Below are positions 7,704-17,093 of a DNA stretch of 24,878 nt, piece by piece. The DNA lies in assembly GCA_023426575.1 (NCBI GenBank), contig JAFAAL010000017.1, forward strand, positions 1-24,878, written 5' to 3'. The DNA is from Bacillota bacterium. GTDB taxonomy: Bacteria; Bacillota; Clostridia; Saccharofermentanales; DTU023. Below the pieces are notes generated by a model that did not search any database, was not told the origin of the DNA, and was given only the letters and a program-made list of their open reading frames with translations. How positions within the stretch are numbered: position 1 is the first letter of the stretch; every line of letters starts with the position of its first letter. The position numbers were made by a program, and so were the translations under genes.

Positions 7704-9315
7704 AAAGATTCATGATGCCTGGAGAGAACTGAGATTAGATGATCAGGAGAGCGCCGAGCTCTACCGCAGAATTGAAGAAAGCGTCGCTAGGACGAGAGCG
7801 ACTGAGCGTGCCGAGGGCATAAGACGCAGGAATCGCCGCTTCTATCTGGGCACGGGAATGACTGTGGCGGCCTGCCTCGTCCTGATTCTCGCCCTCTCCT
7901 GGCTCTGGCCGATGCCGAGGGGCGGAGAGGAGGAGCCGAGAGCCGAACTGAGTGTCACGGGGTCGGAGATTGAGAGGCTAGAGGCAGAAGCCTCGAGCAG
8001 TCTGGAGCAGGAAGACAGCGCAGAAGCTTCTGCGGCCATTGATGCCTGGCAGCCAGGTCCGAATCTTAAGCCCTATCGCTACGATCCAAATGAGCCCCTC
8101 GGCGATGGTGCTATGGGATTCGAAGGCTTCTCATATCCCGATCGCGCCTCCGTTCTGAAAGTACAGTTCAATCGCGGAGACGACCCTGCTCGCCGGCCGA
8201 CGCACCTGCCCATTTTCCACAATCTCAACTATGTCGGCAATCCTCCAGCACCCAATGAGAATACAGGCAAGGAAGAGAAGCTTCTTCTCTTTCAGACCGC
8301 CCAGCGCTTGGCGGGCGAATACGAGGATCAGATTGTCTCTGTCTACTATCCAGAGCCCGGCGGTGCCGAGTCAATCTACGAGGTCAACGCGCAAGGCGAC
8401 TTGCCGACCCTCTCAGATCCAGAGACTTACTGGGTCTCCATTTTTGCCATCGGTGAAAAATATAATTACCTCATTCATCCGGGGTATGGCCCATTATCTT
8501 CTGTAAAGATTTTATTAAAAGAACCTGTCAAGCTCCCTGAGGGTCTGACTTTCTCACCCTATGTCAGGACGGAAGATGAAGCCCGAGATCGCGAGCTGAA
8601 TATCGAAAAATATGAAGAGAACAAGGCCAAGGTTCTGGAAAGCTTTGACTATCTCTTTAAGCACTACGCTACGCTCTTTAATTTTGAGCGGCCCGAGATC
8701 CACTATGATATCGAAAATTACAGTTCTATCTTGGATGAGGAGAGCGGGGAAACATTCTTTTTCCGCGACTATTATCGGCCACCAGAGCTTTATGAGAGCT
8801 CTGGCGCAGATCTTACGGAGCAATTCGTCCAGAGATCGCTGAGCTCGGGCCGCTTTCAGCTGAGCATCCCATATGGCTCGGACACTTACTATGAGAGGAT
8901 TCTCGGCATCGATTTGGCCGGCTGGCGTGAGAAGAGTCTCTATGGAGAACTGAACGTCCTCTTCGGCATTGAAAAGACTTATCCGCGCGAGGGGCTCAAT
9001 ATCCAGAGGCTCGGTGACTACCCCCTGCGCACGGAAGCGGAGGCGCGCGAGGCCCTCCTGAGAGGTGAGTTTAGAACCTCATATCCCTTCCCGCCTGAAA
9101 AAATCAGCGAGGACATGATTGTCAAATGCGAGCTCGCCTATAAGCTGGGCTACGTGTTCACCAGAGATTTTGTGCCCTATTACAAGTTCTATATCGAGTA
9201 CGACGACAATGAGGGGAGCGAGTTCAAGACCTACAGCCCCTGCTACGTCCCCGCGATCTCGCCCGATTACCTGGAGCCACTATCGCCGGAGGACTCACCG
9301 CTCTTCAATGGCTGA
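7693..9315 (+). CDS. Single-pass membrane protein, candidate anti-sigma factor with large extracytoplasmic domain
   Basis: The product is 540 residues and I do not recognise the family. Residues 1-50 are basic and helical, as expected for a cytoplasmic sigma-binding segment. A transmembrane helix follows (about 51-73), then an acidic, serine- and alanine-rich linker (75-120), then about 420 residues rich in aromatic residues and short of cysteine that should lie outside the cell. There is no HxxxCxxC zinc anti-sigma motif. ATG 7693 has GGAGGT 5 bases upstream and overlaps the sigma gene by 11 bases; the frame is open further upstream but inside the sigma gene. Position and topology make it the likely regulator of the sigma factor, with the C-terminal part as sensor. 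A long terminator hairpin follows the stop. Confidence 0.7.
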   Translation: MKNKKIHDAWRELRLDDQESAELYRRIEESVARTRATERAEGIRRRNRRFYLGTGMTVAACLVLILALSWLWPMPRGGEEEPRAELSVTGSEIERLEAEASSSLEQEDSAEASAAIDAWQPGPNLKPYRYDPNEPLGDGAMGFEGFSYPDRASVLKVQFNRGDDPARRPTHLPIFHNLNYVGNPPAPNENTGKEEKLLLFQTAQRLAGEYEDQIVSVYYPEPGGAESIYEVNAQGDLPTLSDPETYWVSIFAIGEKYNYLIHPGYGPLSSVKILLKEPVKLPEGLTFSPYVRTEDEARDRELNIEKYEENKAKVLESFDYLFKHYATLFNFERPEIHYDIENYSSILDEESGETFFFRDYYRPPELYESSGADLTEQFVQRSLSSGRFQLSIPYGSDTYYERILGIDLAGWREKSLYGELNVLFGIEKTYPREGLNIQRLGDYPLRTEAEAREALLRGEFRTSYPFPPEKISEDMIVKCELAYKLGYVFTRDFVPYYKFYIEYDDNEGSEFKTYSPCYVPAISPDYLEPLSPEDSPLFNG

Positions 9316-9319
9316 GATG

Positions 9320-9384
9320 AAAAGAGGGAGCCAGGAGTGCAGGCGGCGCTTAGAAATTGCCGCTTGCACTCCTGGGACTCTTTT
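9320..9384. terminator. Long terminator hairpin, probably bidirectional
   Basis: CCAGGAGTGCA (9331-9341) pairs with TGCACTCCTGG (9365-9375). It is extended inward by GCGGC/GCCGC and outward, across a small internal loop, by AAAAGAG/CTCTTTT. It begins 5 bases after the anti-sigma candidate stop. The flanking A and T runs would allow termination on either strand. Confidence 0.88.
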
Positions 9385-9392
9385 GCTATGAT
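9364..9392 (+). promoter_or_regulatory. Promoter of the str operon (rpsL)
   Basis: TTGCAC (9364-9369), a 17-base spacer and TATGAT (9387-9392), with an extended -10 TGC just upstream. Predicted start is near 9399, about 70 bases before rpsL. The -35 box lies inside the 3' arm of the preceding terminator. Confidence 0.8.
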
Positions 9393-9401
9393 GAGTTGCC
9401 T

Positions 9402-9438
9402 AGCCCCGAGAGGGCTCTTTTATTGAGCGCATTCGGGG
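9402..9438 (+). promoter_or_regulatory. Possible transcription attenuator in the rpsL leader
   Basis: AGCCC (9402-9406) can pair with GGGCT (9412-9416), followed by CTTTTATT, a small terminator-like hairpin. The same bases CCCCGA (9404-9409) can instead pair with TCGGGG (9433-9438), so the two folds exclude each other. Seen directly as base complementarity; regulation is inference. Confidence 0.4.
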
Positions 9439-9469
9439 AGAGAAAATTTTAAAGAAGGAGGAGTCCCGG

Positions 9470-9892
9470 ATGCCAACATTCAACCAATTGGTGAAGCAGG
9501 GCCGGCAGACCAAGGAATTTAAGTCGAAGTCGCCGGCGCTGGGAGTCGGCATGAATACGCTGAAGAAGCGCCGTTCATTCTATGATTCCCCGCAGAAGCG
9601 CGGTGTCTGCACGGTGGTCAAGACTGAGACCCCGAAGAAACCGAACTCTGCGCTCCGCAAGATCGCCCGTGTGCGTCTGACCAATCAGGCAGAAGTTTCT
9701 GCATACATCCCTGGGATCGGCCACAACCTGCAAGAGCACAGTGTCGTCCTGATCCGCGGTGGACGTGTCAAGGATCTGCCAGGTGTGCGTTACCACATCG
9801 TGCGCGGCACATTGGACGCCGCAGGTGTCAATGACCGCAAGCAGGGCCGTTCTAAGTACGGAGCCAAGAGACCTAAGAGCGCAACGCGCTAA
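9470..9892 (+). CDS. rpsL: 30S ribosomal protein S12
   Basis: The product is 140 residues. It has the hallmark PQKRGVC, TPKKPNSALRK (52-64 region), GHNLQEHSVVLIRGGR and VKDLPGVRYHIVRG. It has the ~16-residue insertion before PQKRGVC found in Firmicutes and related bacteria but absent from E. coli. S12 sits at the decoding centre of the 30S subunit and affects accuracy. K57 and K101, the lysines matching the classical streptomycin-resistance positions, are the wild-type residues. The start has AAGGAGGAG at about 9454-9463. It is the first gene of the str operon. Confidence 0.98.
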   Translation: MPTFNQLVKQGRQTKEFKSKSPALGVGMNTLKKRRSFYDSPQKRGVCTVVKTETPKKPNSALRKIARVRLTNQAEVSAYIPGIGHNLQEHSVVLIRGGRVKDLPGVRYHIVRGTLDAAGVNDRKQGRSKYGAKRPKSATR

Positions 9893-9923
9893 GTCAGCTC
9901 ACAGATCGGTTGCCACGAGATAA

Positions 9924-9958
9924 GAGAAGTCCGGACTCTCTATATATCCGGCCTCTTC
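9924..9958 (+). other. Stem-loop between rpsL and rpsG
   Basis: CCGGA (9931-9935) pairs with TCCGG (9947-9951), extended imperfectly by GAGAAG/CCTCTTC. There is no T run, so it is not an intrinsic terminator. In E. coli this gap holds the S7 feedback site; whether the same is true here is unproven. Confidence 0.3.
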
Positions 9959-10030
9959 AGCGTGTAACACAATTTAAGTGAGTACCTTTGATTTCGGCAA
10001 GAGCCGCATAATCAAGAAAGGAGGGAAGCA

Positions 10031-10501
10031 ATGCCAAGAAAAGGCCGTGTCGCAAAACGCGAAATTCTTCCAGATCCCCAATACCATGACGTCAAGGTCG
10101 CCAAGCTGATCAACAACGTCATGCTCGACGGCAAGAAGGGCCTCGCCCAGCGCATCGTCTATGACGCCTTTGCGCTCATTCAAGAGAAGGCCGGTCAGGA
10201 TCCCCTGGAAGTCTTTGCAAAAGCCATGGAAAACGTCATGCCCCAACTCGAGGTCAAAGCTCGTCGGGTCGGTGGCTCGAACTATCAGGTGCCGATGGAA
10301 GTCCGCCCTGAGAGACGTCAGACCCTGGCTTTCCGCTGGCTTGTCAATGCCGCCAGAGCACGCAGCGAGCGCTCCATGAGTCAGCGCCTCGCAGCTGAAC
10401 TGCTCGATGCAGCAGAAGGCAATGGTGCAGCTTTCAAACGTAAAGAAGAAATGCATAGAATGGCAGAGGCCAACCGTGCCTTCGCCCACTTCCGCTGGTA
10501 G
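10031..10501 (+). CDS. rpsG: 30S ribosomal protein S7
   Basis: The product is 156 residues, the normal length. It begins MPRKGRVAKREILPDP and contains the conserved ALEVFAKAMENVMPQLEVK-type helix (here residues about 58-77), VGGSNYQVPMEVRPERR and the C-terminal ANRAFAHFRW. S7 nucleates assembly of the 30S head and lines the exit site for tRNA. AAAGGAGGGA precedes the ATG by about 5 bases. It is second in the str operon, 138 bases after rpsL and 59 bases before fusA. Confidence 0.98.
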   Translation: MPRKGRVAKREILPDPQYHDVKVAKLINNVMLDGKKGLAQRIVYDAFALIQEKAGQDPLEVFAKAMENVMPQLEVKARRVGGSNYQVPMEVRPERRQTLAFRWLVNAARARSERSMSQRLAAELLDAAEGNGAAFKRKEEMHRMAEANRAFAHFRW

Positions 10502-10560
10502 TCGCCTGGCGATGACAGCGTAGTGTCAGAACAGTTTATTAAGTAAAGAAGGATAAATAT

Positions 10561-12630
<2,070 letters not shown>

Positions 12631-12706
12631 AATCACGATATAATCAGGGAGATTGCCAATAATAGATTAATGTGACAAAATGTCCATTAGCAAAAGACTG
12701 TGCACA

Positions 12707-12744
12707 AGCTTCAAAGAGAAGCTCAAGCAATCCTAAGGAGGATT
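12707..12744 (+). promoter_or_regulatory. tuf leader: two small hairpins, the second containing the ribosome-binding site
   Basis: AGCTTC (12707-12712) pairs with GAAGCT (12718-12723). AATCCT (12729-12734) pairs with AGGATT (12739-12744) around AAGG, so the Shine-Dalgarno AAGGAGG sits in the loop and 3' arm. The stems are short. Partial masking of the site is possible but not shown. Confidence 0.4.
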
Positions 12745-12749
12745 AATCA

Positions 12750-13949
12750 ATGGGAAAAGCAAAATTTGAACGCACGAAGCCGCACGTCAACGTAGGAACC
12801 ATTGGACACGTTGACCACGGCAAGACGACCCTCACCGCAGCAATCACCAAGGTTCTCTCTCTGGCTGGTGGCGGTGAATTTACCGACTATGCAAACATCG
12901 ACAAGACGCCAGAAGAGCGTACTCGTGGTATCACCATCTCCGCCTCACACGTTGAGTACGAGACCGAGAACCGCCACTACGCCCACGTCGACTGCCCGGG
13001 CCACGCCGACTACATCAAGAACATGATCACTGGTGCGGCTCAGATGGACGGCGCCATCCTCGTCGTCTCTGCAGCTGACGGCCCCATGCCTCAGACCCGT
13101 GAGCACGTCCTGCTCGCCCGTCAGGTGGGTGTTCCCGCAATCGTCGTCTTCTTGAACAAGTGCGATATGGCTGACGAAGATCTGATCGAACTCTCCGAGA
13201 TGACCGTCCGCGAGATCCTCGACGAGTACGAGTTCCCCGGCGATGACACTCCCGTCATCCACGGCTCCGCCCTCAAGGTCCTCGAGTCCGACAGCACCGA
13301 CGTCAATGCTCCTGAGTATCAGTGCATCCACGAGCTGATGGCCGCTGTTGACGAGTTCATCCCCACCCCCGAGCGTCCGACGGACCTCCCCTTCGCCATG
13401 CCTATTGAAGACGTCTTCACCATCACCGGTCGTGGAACTGTTGCTACTGGCCGTATTGAGCGTGGTGTCATCAAGGTCGGCGACGCTGTTGAGATCGTCG
13501 GTCTCCAGGACGAGCCCAGAAGCTCCGTCGTCACCGGTGTTGAGATGTTCCACAAGATGATGGATCAGGGTGAAGCTGGCGATAACGTCGGTATCCTGCT
13601 CCGCGGTATCCAGCGTACCGATATCGAGCGCGGCCAGGTTGTGGCCAAGCCCGGCTCCATCAAGCCCCACACCAAGTTCCAGGGCCAGGTCTACGTCCTG
13701 ACCAAGGATGAGGGTGGCCGTCACAAGCCCTTCTTCAGCGGCTATCGTCCCCAGTTCTACTTCCGTACCACGGACGTCACTGGTGTTGCGACTCTGCCCG
13801 AGGGCGTCGACATGTGCATGCCTGGCGACCACGTCACCGTCACCGTCGAACTGATCACCCCGATCGCTATCGAGAAGGGCCTGAAGTTCGCTATCCGTGA
13901 GGGTGGCCGTACCGTCGGTTCCGGCACCGTCTCCGAGATCATCGAGTAA
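12750..13949 (+). CDS. tuf: Translation elongation factor Tu
   Basis: The product is 399 residues, normal for EF-Tu. GTPase motifs are GHVDHGKT (19-26), RGITI (59-63), DCPGH (81-85) and NKCD (136-139). Domains II and III follow, with TGRGTVATGRIERGV and the C-terminal AIREGGRTVGSGTV. EF-Tu-GTP delivers aminoacyl-tRNA to the ribosomal A site. Its codon use is shifted towards CGT, GGT and GTT compared with the transporter genes upstream, consistent with very high expression. AAGGAGG lies at 12735-12741. It has its own promoter in addition to any read-through from the str operon, and a strong terminator 27 bases downstream. Confidence 0.99.
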   Translation: MGKAKFERTKPHVNVGTIGHVDHGKTTLTAAITKVLSLAGGGEFTDYANIDKTPEERTRGITISASHVEYETENRHYAHVDCPGHADYIKNMITGAAQMDGAILVVSAADGPMPQTREHVLLARQVGVPAIVVFLNKCDMADEDLIELSEMTVREILDEYEFPGDDTPVIHGSALKVLESDSTDVNAPEYQCIHELMAAVDEFIPTPERPTDLPFAMPIEDVFTITGRGTVATGRIERGVIKVGDAVEIVGLQDEPRSSVVTGVEMFHKMMDQGEAGDNVGILLRGIQRTDIERGQVVAKPGSIKPHTKFQGQVYVLTKDEGGRHKPFFSGYRPQFYFRTTDVTGVATLPEGVDMCMPGDHVTVTVELITPIAIEKGLKFAIREGGRTVGSGTVSEIIE

Positions 13950-13976
13950 TCGAGATCCCAATTTATCTTTTATAAG

Positions 13977-14009
13977 AGAGCTTCGCAGGAGACTGCGAGG
14001 CTCTTTTTT
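13977..14009 (+). terminator. Rho-independent terminator of the str operon / tuf
   Basis: A 12-pair stem (13977-13988 with 13993-14004, one G-T pair) closes a GAGA tetraloop and runs into six T. It lies 27 bases after the tuf stop. Confidence 0.95.
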
Positions 14010-14058
14010 CTGTGGTATTCTGGGAACATCAATTCGTATTAGAAGGTGAGGCGCAAGT

Positions 14059-15270
14059 ATGCAGCACATCCGTCAGATTGAGGAGAATTTATTTTTTGTC
14101 GGAGGCATCGATCGGAGGCTCAGCCGCTTCGAGAACCTCTTTCCGCTCCCCGAGGGCGTCACTTATAATTCTTACGTCATCCGCGACCAGAAGAACTGCC
14201 TGCTGGACGGGGTCGACAAGGCGATTGCCGAACAGTTCATCGAAAATGTCGAGGCCGCCCTCGAGGGTGGAAAGCTCGACTACATGATCGTCAACCACGT
14301 CGAGCCCGACCACTGCCAGACGATCCGCATGATCCTGGATCTCTATCCTGAGACAGTTCTCATCACTTCCCAGAAAGCACTGCAGTTCCTCGAGCAGTTC
14401 TACCCCTATGACTTCACGAGCCGGGCCCAGATCGTCAAGGAAGGCGACGTCATCGACCTCGGCCAGCACAAGCTCGAGATGATCGCCGCGGCCCATGTGC
14501 ACTGGCCCGAGGTGACGATGGTCTATGAGCAGAGCCAGAACTGGCTCTTCTCGGCCGATGCCTTTGGGAGTTTCAAGGCTTTTGAGGGGACGATTTTTGC
14601 GGACGAGGTCCAATGGGAGCGCGACTGGCTGGACGAGTATCGCCGCTACTACACGAATATCGTCGGACGCTTCGGCCTCCAGGTCAATAAGCTGATCGAG
14701 AAGCTCAGTGCTCGCGAGATCCAATTGATTCTGCCTCTCCACGGCCTGATCTTCAGGAAGAGTCCCGAGATGGAGCTCGCAATTCAAAAATATCTCGCCT
14801 GGTCCAATTACCTGCCTGAGGAGGCGGGTGTCGTCATCGTCTACGGCTCTCTCTATGACAATTCGATGCAGACGGCCGACCGTCTCGCGGCCGAATTGGC
14901 CCAGAGAGGCGTCCGCCAGATCAAGGTCTATGACGTGGCTGAGACGGACTATTCGGAGATCATTGCCCAGTGCTTTAGACTCTCCAATGCCGTCTTTGTC
15001 TGCAATAACTACAATACGGAACTCTATCCCAAGATGGATGCCTTCCTCCGCGAGCTCCTCATGCTCAACTGGGACAAGCACAAAATCTCCCTCATTGGCA
15101 ACGGAAGCTGGGGCGGACGTGGTATCCCCATCGCCCAGGAGATCTTAAGTCGGGCAAAGGCCCTCGAAGAGGTCGGAGAGATCGTCCAAGTCAAGGGTGC
15201 GCTCAATGAGGAGGGTCTCGAAGCGCTGCAAAAACTGGCAGATGAGATCGCCAGCTGTCTCGATGCCTAA
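14059..15270 (+). CDS. fprA: Flavodiiron protein (FprA-type A-type flavoprotein)
   Basis: The product is 403 residues, the standard two-domain length. The N-terminal metallo-beta-lactamase-like domain (about 1-250) carries the diiron ligands H80, E82 and D84 with H85 in NHVEPDH, then H148 (HVHWP), D167 (FSADAFGSF) and H228 (LPLHGL). The C-terminal flavodoxin domain (about 257-400) has the FMN loop YGSLYDNSMQTA. The family reduces O2 to water or NO to N2O in the cytoplasm and protects anaerobes from oxidative or nitrosative stress. No rubredoxin domain is fused, so an external electron donor is needed. The start has GAAGGTGAGG about 8 bases upstream. It overlaps the next gene by 8 bases. O2 versus NO preference cannot be read from sequence. 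Confidence 0.95.
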   Translation: MQHIRQIEENLFFVGGIDRRLSRFENLFPLPEGVTYNSYVIRDQKNCLLDGVDKAIAEQFIENVEAALEGGKLDYMIVNHVEPDHCQTIRMILDLYPETVLITSQKALQFLEQFYPYDFTSRAQIVKEGDVIDLGQHKLEMIAAAHVHWPEVTMVYEQSQNWLFSADAFGSFKAFEGTIFADEVQWERDWLDEYRRYYTNIVGRFGLQVNKLIEKLSAREIQLILPLHGLIFRKSPEMELAIQKYLAWSNYLPEEAGVVIVYGSLYDNSMQTADRLAAELAQRGVRQIKVYDVAETDYSEIIAQCFRLSNAVFVCNNYNTELYPKMDAFLRELLMLNWDKHKISLIGNGSWGGRGIPIAQEILSRAKALEEVGEIVQVKGALNEEGLEALQKLADEIASCLDA

Positions 15271-15841
15271 GGACTTGTCGAGAGAGAGGCAGCGCGCAGA
15301 GATTCGTGCAGCGAAGCGACGGCAGCGAGCAGCTCTCTCGCCTGCAGAACAGGCAGAGAAGTCGGCGTCCATTGTCCAAAGACTCTTGACTTTGCAGGAC
15401 TTGCAGCGAGCTTCCAATATTTTTCTCTACCGCGCCGTTCCAGGAGAAGTGTCCCTCGCCGGTCTCAAAGAGGCCGCGAGGGGACCAAAACACTGGCTCT
15501 ACCCCCTCTGTTTTGGGGAGGGGAGGATGGAGGCCCTGCTTCCAGATGATGAGAATGCTTGGAAAGAGGGGTCTTTTGGTATTTTAGAGCCCCTATTGGA
15601 GCGATCAAGGCAATGGGAGCCCGAGGCCATCGACCTCGTTCTCGTCCCACTCGTTGCCTTTGATCGGGCACTGAATCGCATCGGCATGGGCGGGGGCTAT
15701 TATGATCGCTATCTGCTCCGCTGTCCGCAGGCTCTTCACATTGGGGTCGCCTTTGAAATTCAATATTGCCCTGATATTCCCATAGAGCCCTGGGATCAAA
15801 AACTCGATCTCATCGTGACGGAAAGAAGCATCTATCGCTGA
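15263..15841 (+). CDS. 5-formyltetrahydrofolate cyclo-ligase (5,10-methenyltetrahydrofolate synthetase)
   Basis: The product is 192 residues, normal for the family. It has the N-terminal basic helix (KDLSRERQRAEIRAAKRRQR region), IFLYRAVPGEVS, LVLVPLVAFD and the signature ATP-binding loop GMGGGYYDR (141-149) with the C-terminal DLIVTE. The enzyme uses ATP to convert 5-formyl-THF to 5,10-methenyl-THF, recovering a dead-end folate. ATG 15263 is chosen because it overlaps the end of the flavodiiron gene by 8 bases and gives the family's usual N-terminus; a longer frame upstream would run inside the flavodiiron gene. The following gene is convergent, with only 9 bases between stops and no clear terminator. 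Confidence 0.93.
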   Translation: MPKDLSRERQRAEIRAAKRRQRAALSPAEQAEKSASIVQRLLTLQDLQRASNIFLYRAVPGEVSLAGLKEAARGPKHWLYPLCFGEGRMEALLPDDENAWKEGSFGILEPLLERSRQWEPEAIDLVLVPLVAFDRALNRIGMGGGYYDRYLLRCPQALHIGVAFEIQYCPDIPIEPWDQKLDLIVTERSIYR

Positions 15842-15850
15842 GGAAGAGGT

Positions 15851-17083
15851 CTAGATCTCTATGGTCGAGAGGTCTAGCTCTGTCGTCTGATCGATCTCGC
15901 TGAAGACTTTGCCGATGATGGCAGCGGCCCGTCGGAGGAGATCTGGACTCTGTGTCGCGCTATATGAGCTACGCAGAAGGCAGGAGTGCTCAGGCACTGC
16001 CGGAGGAAGGACGGGATTGAGATAGACCCCCGCCTCAAAGAGTAATTTTGCCGCGTAGAGGGTGCGGGCGGGACTGCCGCTGAGGATGGCGATAATGGGC
16101 ACGAAGTCGTTGCCCTTGTCGAGCAGCTGGACGGCAGGATAGTTCTTCAATTCCGCATACATGAAGCGACTGTTCTCCTGGACTTTCTGCACGAGTTCAG
16201 GCTCGGCCTGGAGAATCTTGAGCGCCTCATAGGCACTGTTGACCATGGCGGGGGCAAGACTGGCACTGAAGATAAAGGGGCGCGAGACGTGCTTGATGTA
16301 GTCGATGACGCGGGCGGGTCCCGAGACACAGCCGCCGAGGGCGGCGTAGGACTTTGAAAAGGTGTTCATGATGAGGTCGACCTCATCCTCGAGACCAAAG
16401 TGCTCGGCAGTGCCGGCTCCCCGTGCGCCGAGGACGCCGAGCCCGTGGGCGTCGTCGATCAGAATGCGGGCCTGATACTGGCGGGCGAGGGCGACGATCT
16501 CCGGCAGTCGACAGAGTTCGCCCTCCATACTAAAGACCCCGTCGCTGACGATGAGGATGCCAGCCGTCGGCTGTTCACTGCGGATCTTTGCCAGGAGGCG
16601 CTCCAGCTCTGAGATCTGGCTGTGTGGATATTTATAGCAGCGGGCAAAGCTCAGGCGACAGCCGTCATTGATACTGGCGTGATTCAGAGAATCCGAGAGG
16701 ATATAGTCACCGCGCCCGGCAATCGCCGAGATGATGCCGAGATTGCTCTGGAAACCTGTAGAAAAACAAAGACAGGCCTCTTTGCGGAGAAATTCAGCCT
16801 GCGCCTTTTCCAGCTGCTGGTGCAGATCGAGATGACCGTTGAGAAAACGGGAGCCTGAACAGGCAGAACCATATTTTTCGATAGCGCGAATGGCGGCCTG
16901 GCGCACGCGGCTATCGGCGGCCAGACCGAGATAATTGTTGGAACCGAGCATGATGATCTCTTTTCCATTCATCCAGACCACGTCATCCTGGGCGCTCTCC
17001 AATTCGTGAAAATAGGGATAGACGCCATATTCTCTGGCCGTATCGACGCGACTATGGCGTAGACACTTGTCAAAAAGATCCAT
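15851..17083 (-). CDS. Alpha-oxoamine synthase, serine palmitoyltransferase-like (PLP-dependent)
   Basis: The product is 410 residues. It belongs to the PLP enzymes that condense an amino acid with an acyl thioester (BioF, KBL, ALAS, SPT). It shows IMLGSNNYLGL, GSACSGSRFLNG, CFSTGFQSNLGII, the ring-stacking H135 in NHASINDGCRLSF, DDAHG (210-214) and the Schiff-base lysine K244 in TFSKSYAALGG. The N-terminal VYPYFHELES and the FIFSASLAP segment resemble bacterial serine palmitoyltransferases more than BioF or KBL, in my reading. No biotin genes or threonine dehydrogenase lie nearby. ATG 17083 is preferred over GTG 17089 because AGAGG lies 7 bases before it. The gene starts 10 bases after the SDR stop, in one operon. 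General family is certain; the SPT role is tentative. Confidence 0.85.
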   Translation of the reverse strand: MDLFDKCLRHSRVDTAREYGVYPYFHELESAQDDVVWMNGKEIIMLGSNNYLGLAADSRVRQAAIRAIEKYGSACSGSRFLNGHLDLHQQLEKAQAEFLRKEACLCFSTGFQSNLGIISAIAGRGDYILSDSLNHASINDGCRLSFARCYKYPHSQISELERLLAKIRSEQPTAGILIVSDGVFSMEGELCRLPEIVALARQYQARILIDDAHGLGVLGARGAGTAEHFGLEDEVDLIMNTFSKSYAALGGCVSGPARVIDYIKHVSRPFIFSASLAPAMVNSAYEALKILQAEPELVQKVQENSRFMYAELKNYPAVQLLDKGNDFVPIIAILSGSPARTLYAAKLLFEAGVYLNPVLPPAVPEHSCLLRSSYSATQSPDLLRRAAAIIGKVFSEIDQTTELDLSTIEI

Positions 17084-17093
17084 GTGCACACCT

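Noticed and set aside
10513..10528. Inverted repeat TGACA-N6-TGTCA between rpsG and fusA
   Set aside because: Too short, with no T run and no known operator match; likely chance.
12945..14069. 374-residue open frame on the minus strand opposite tuf
   Set aside because: It is the antisense shadow of a highly biased gene; tuf is certain and the frame runs through the tuf terminator.
15846..15877. Direct repeat of GAGGTCTAG (15846-15854 and 15869-15877)
   Set aside because: Only nine bases, at the end of the alpha-oxoamine synthase gene, with no further mobile-element or integration signs.
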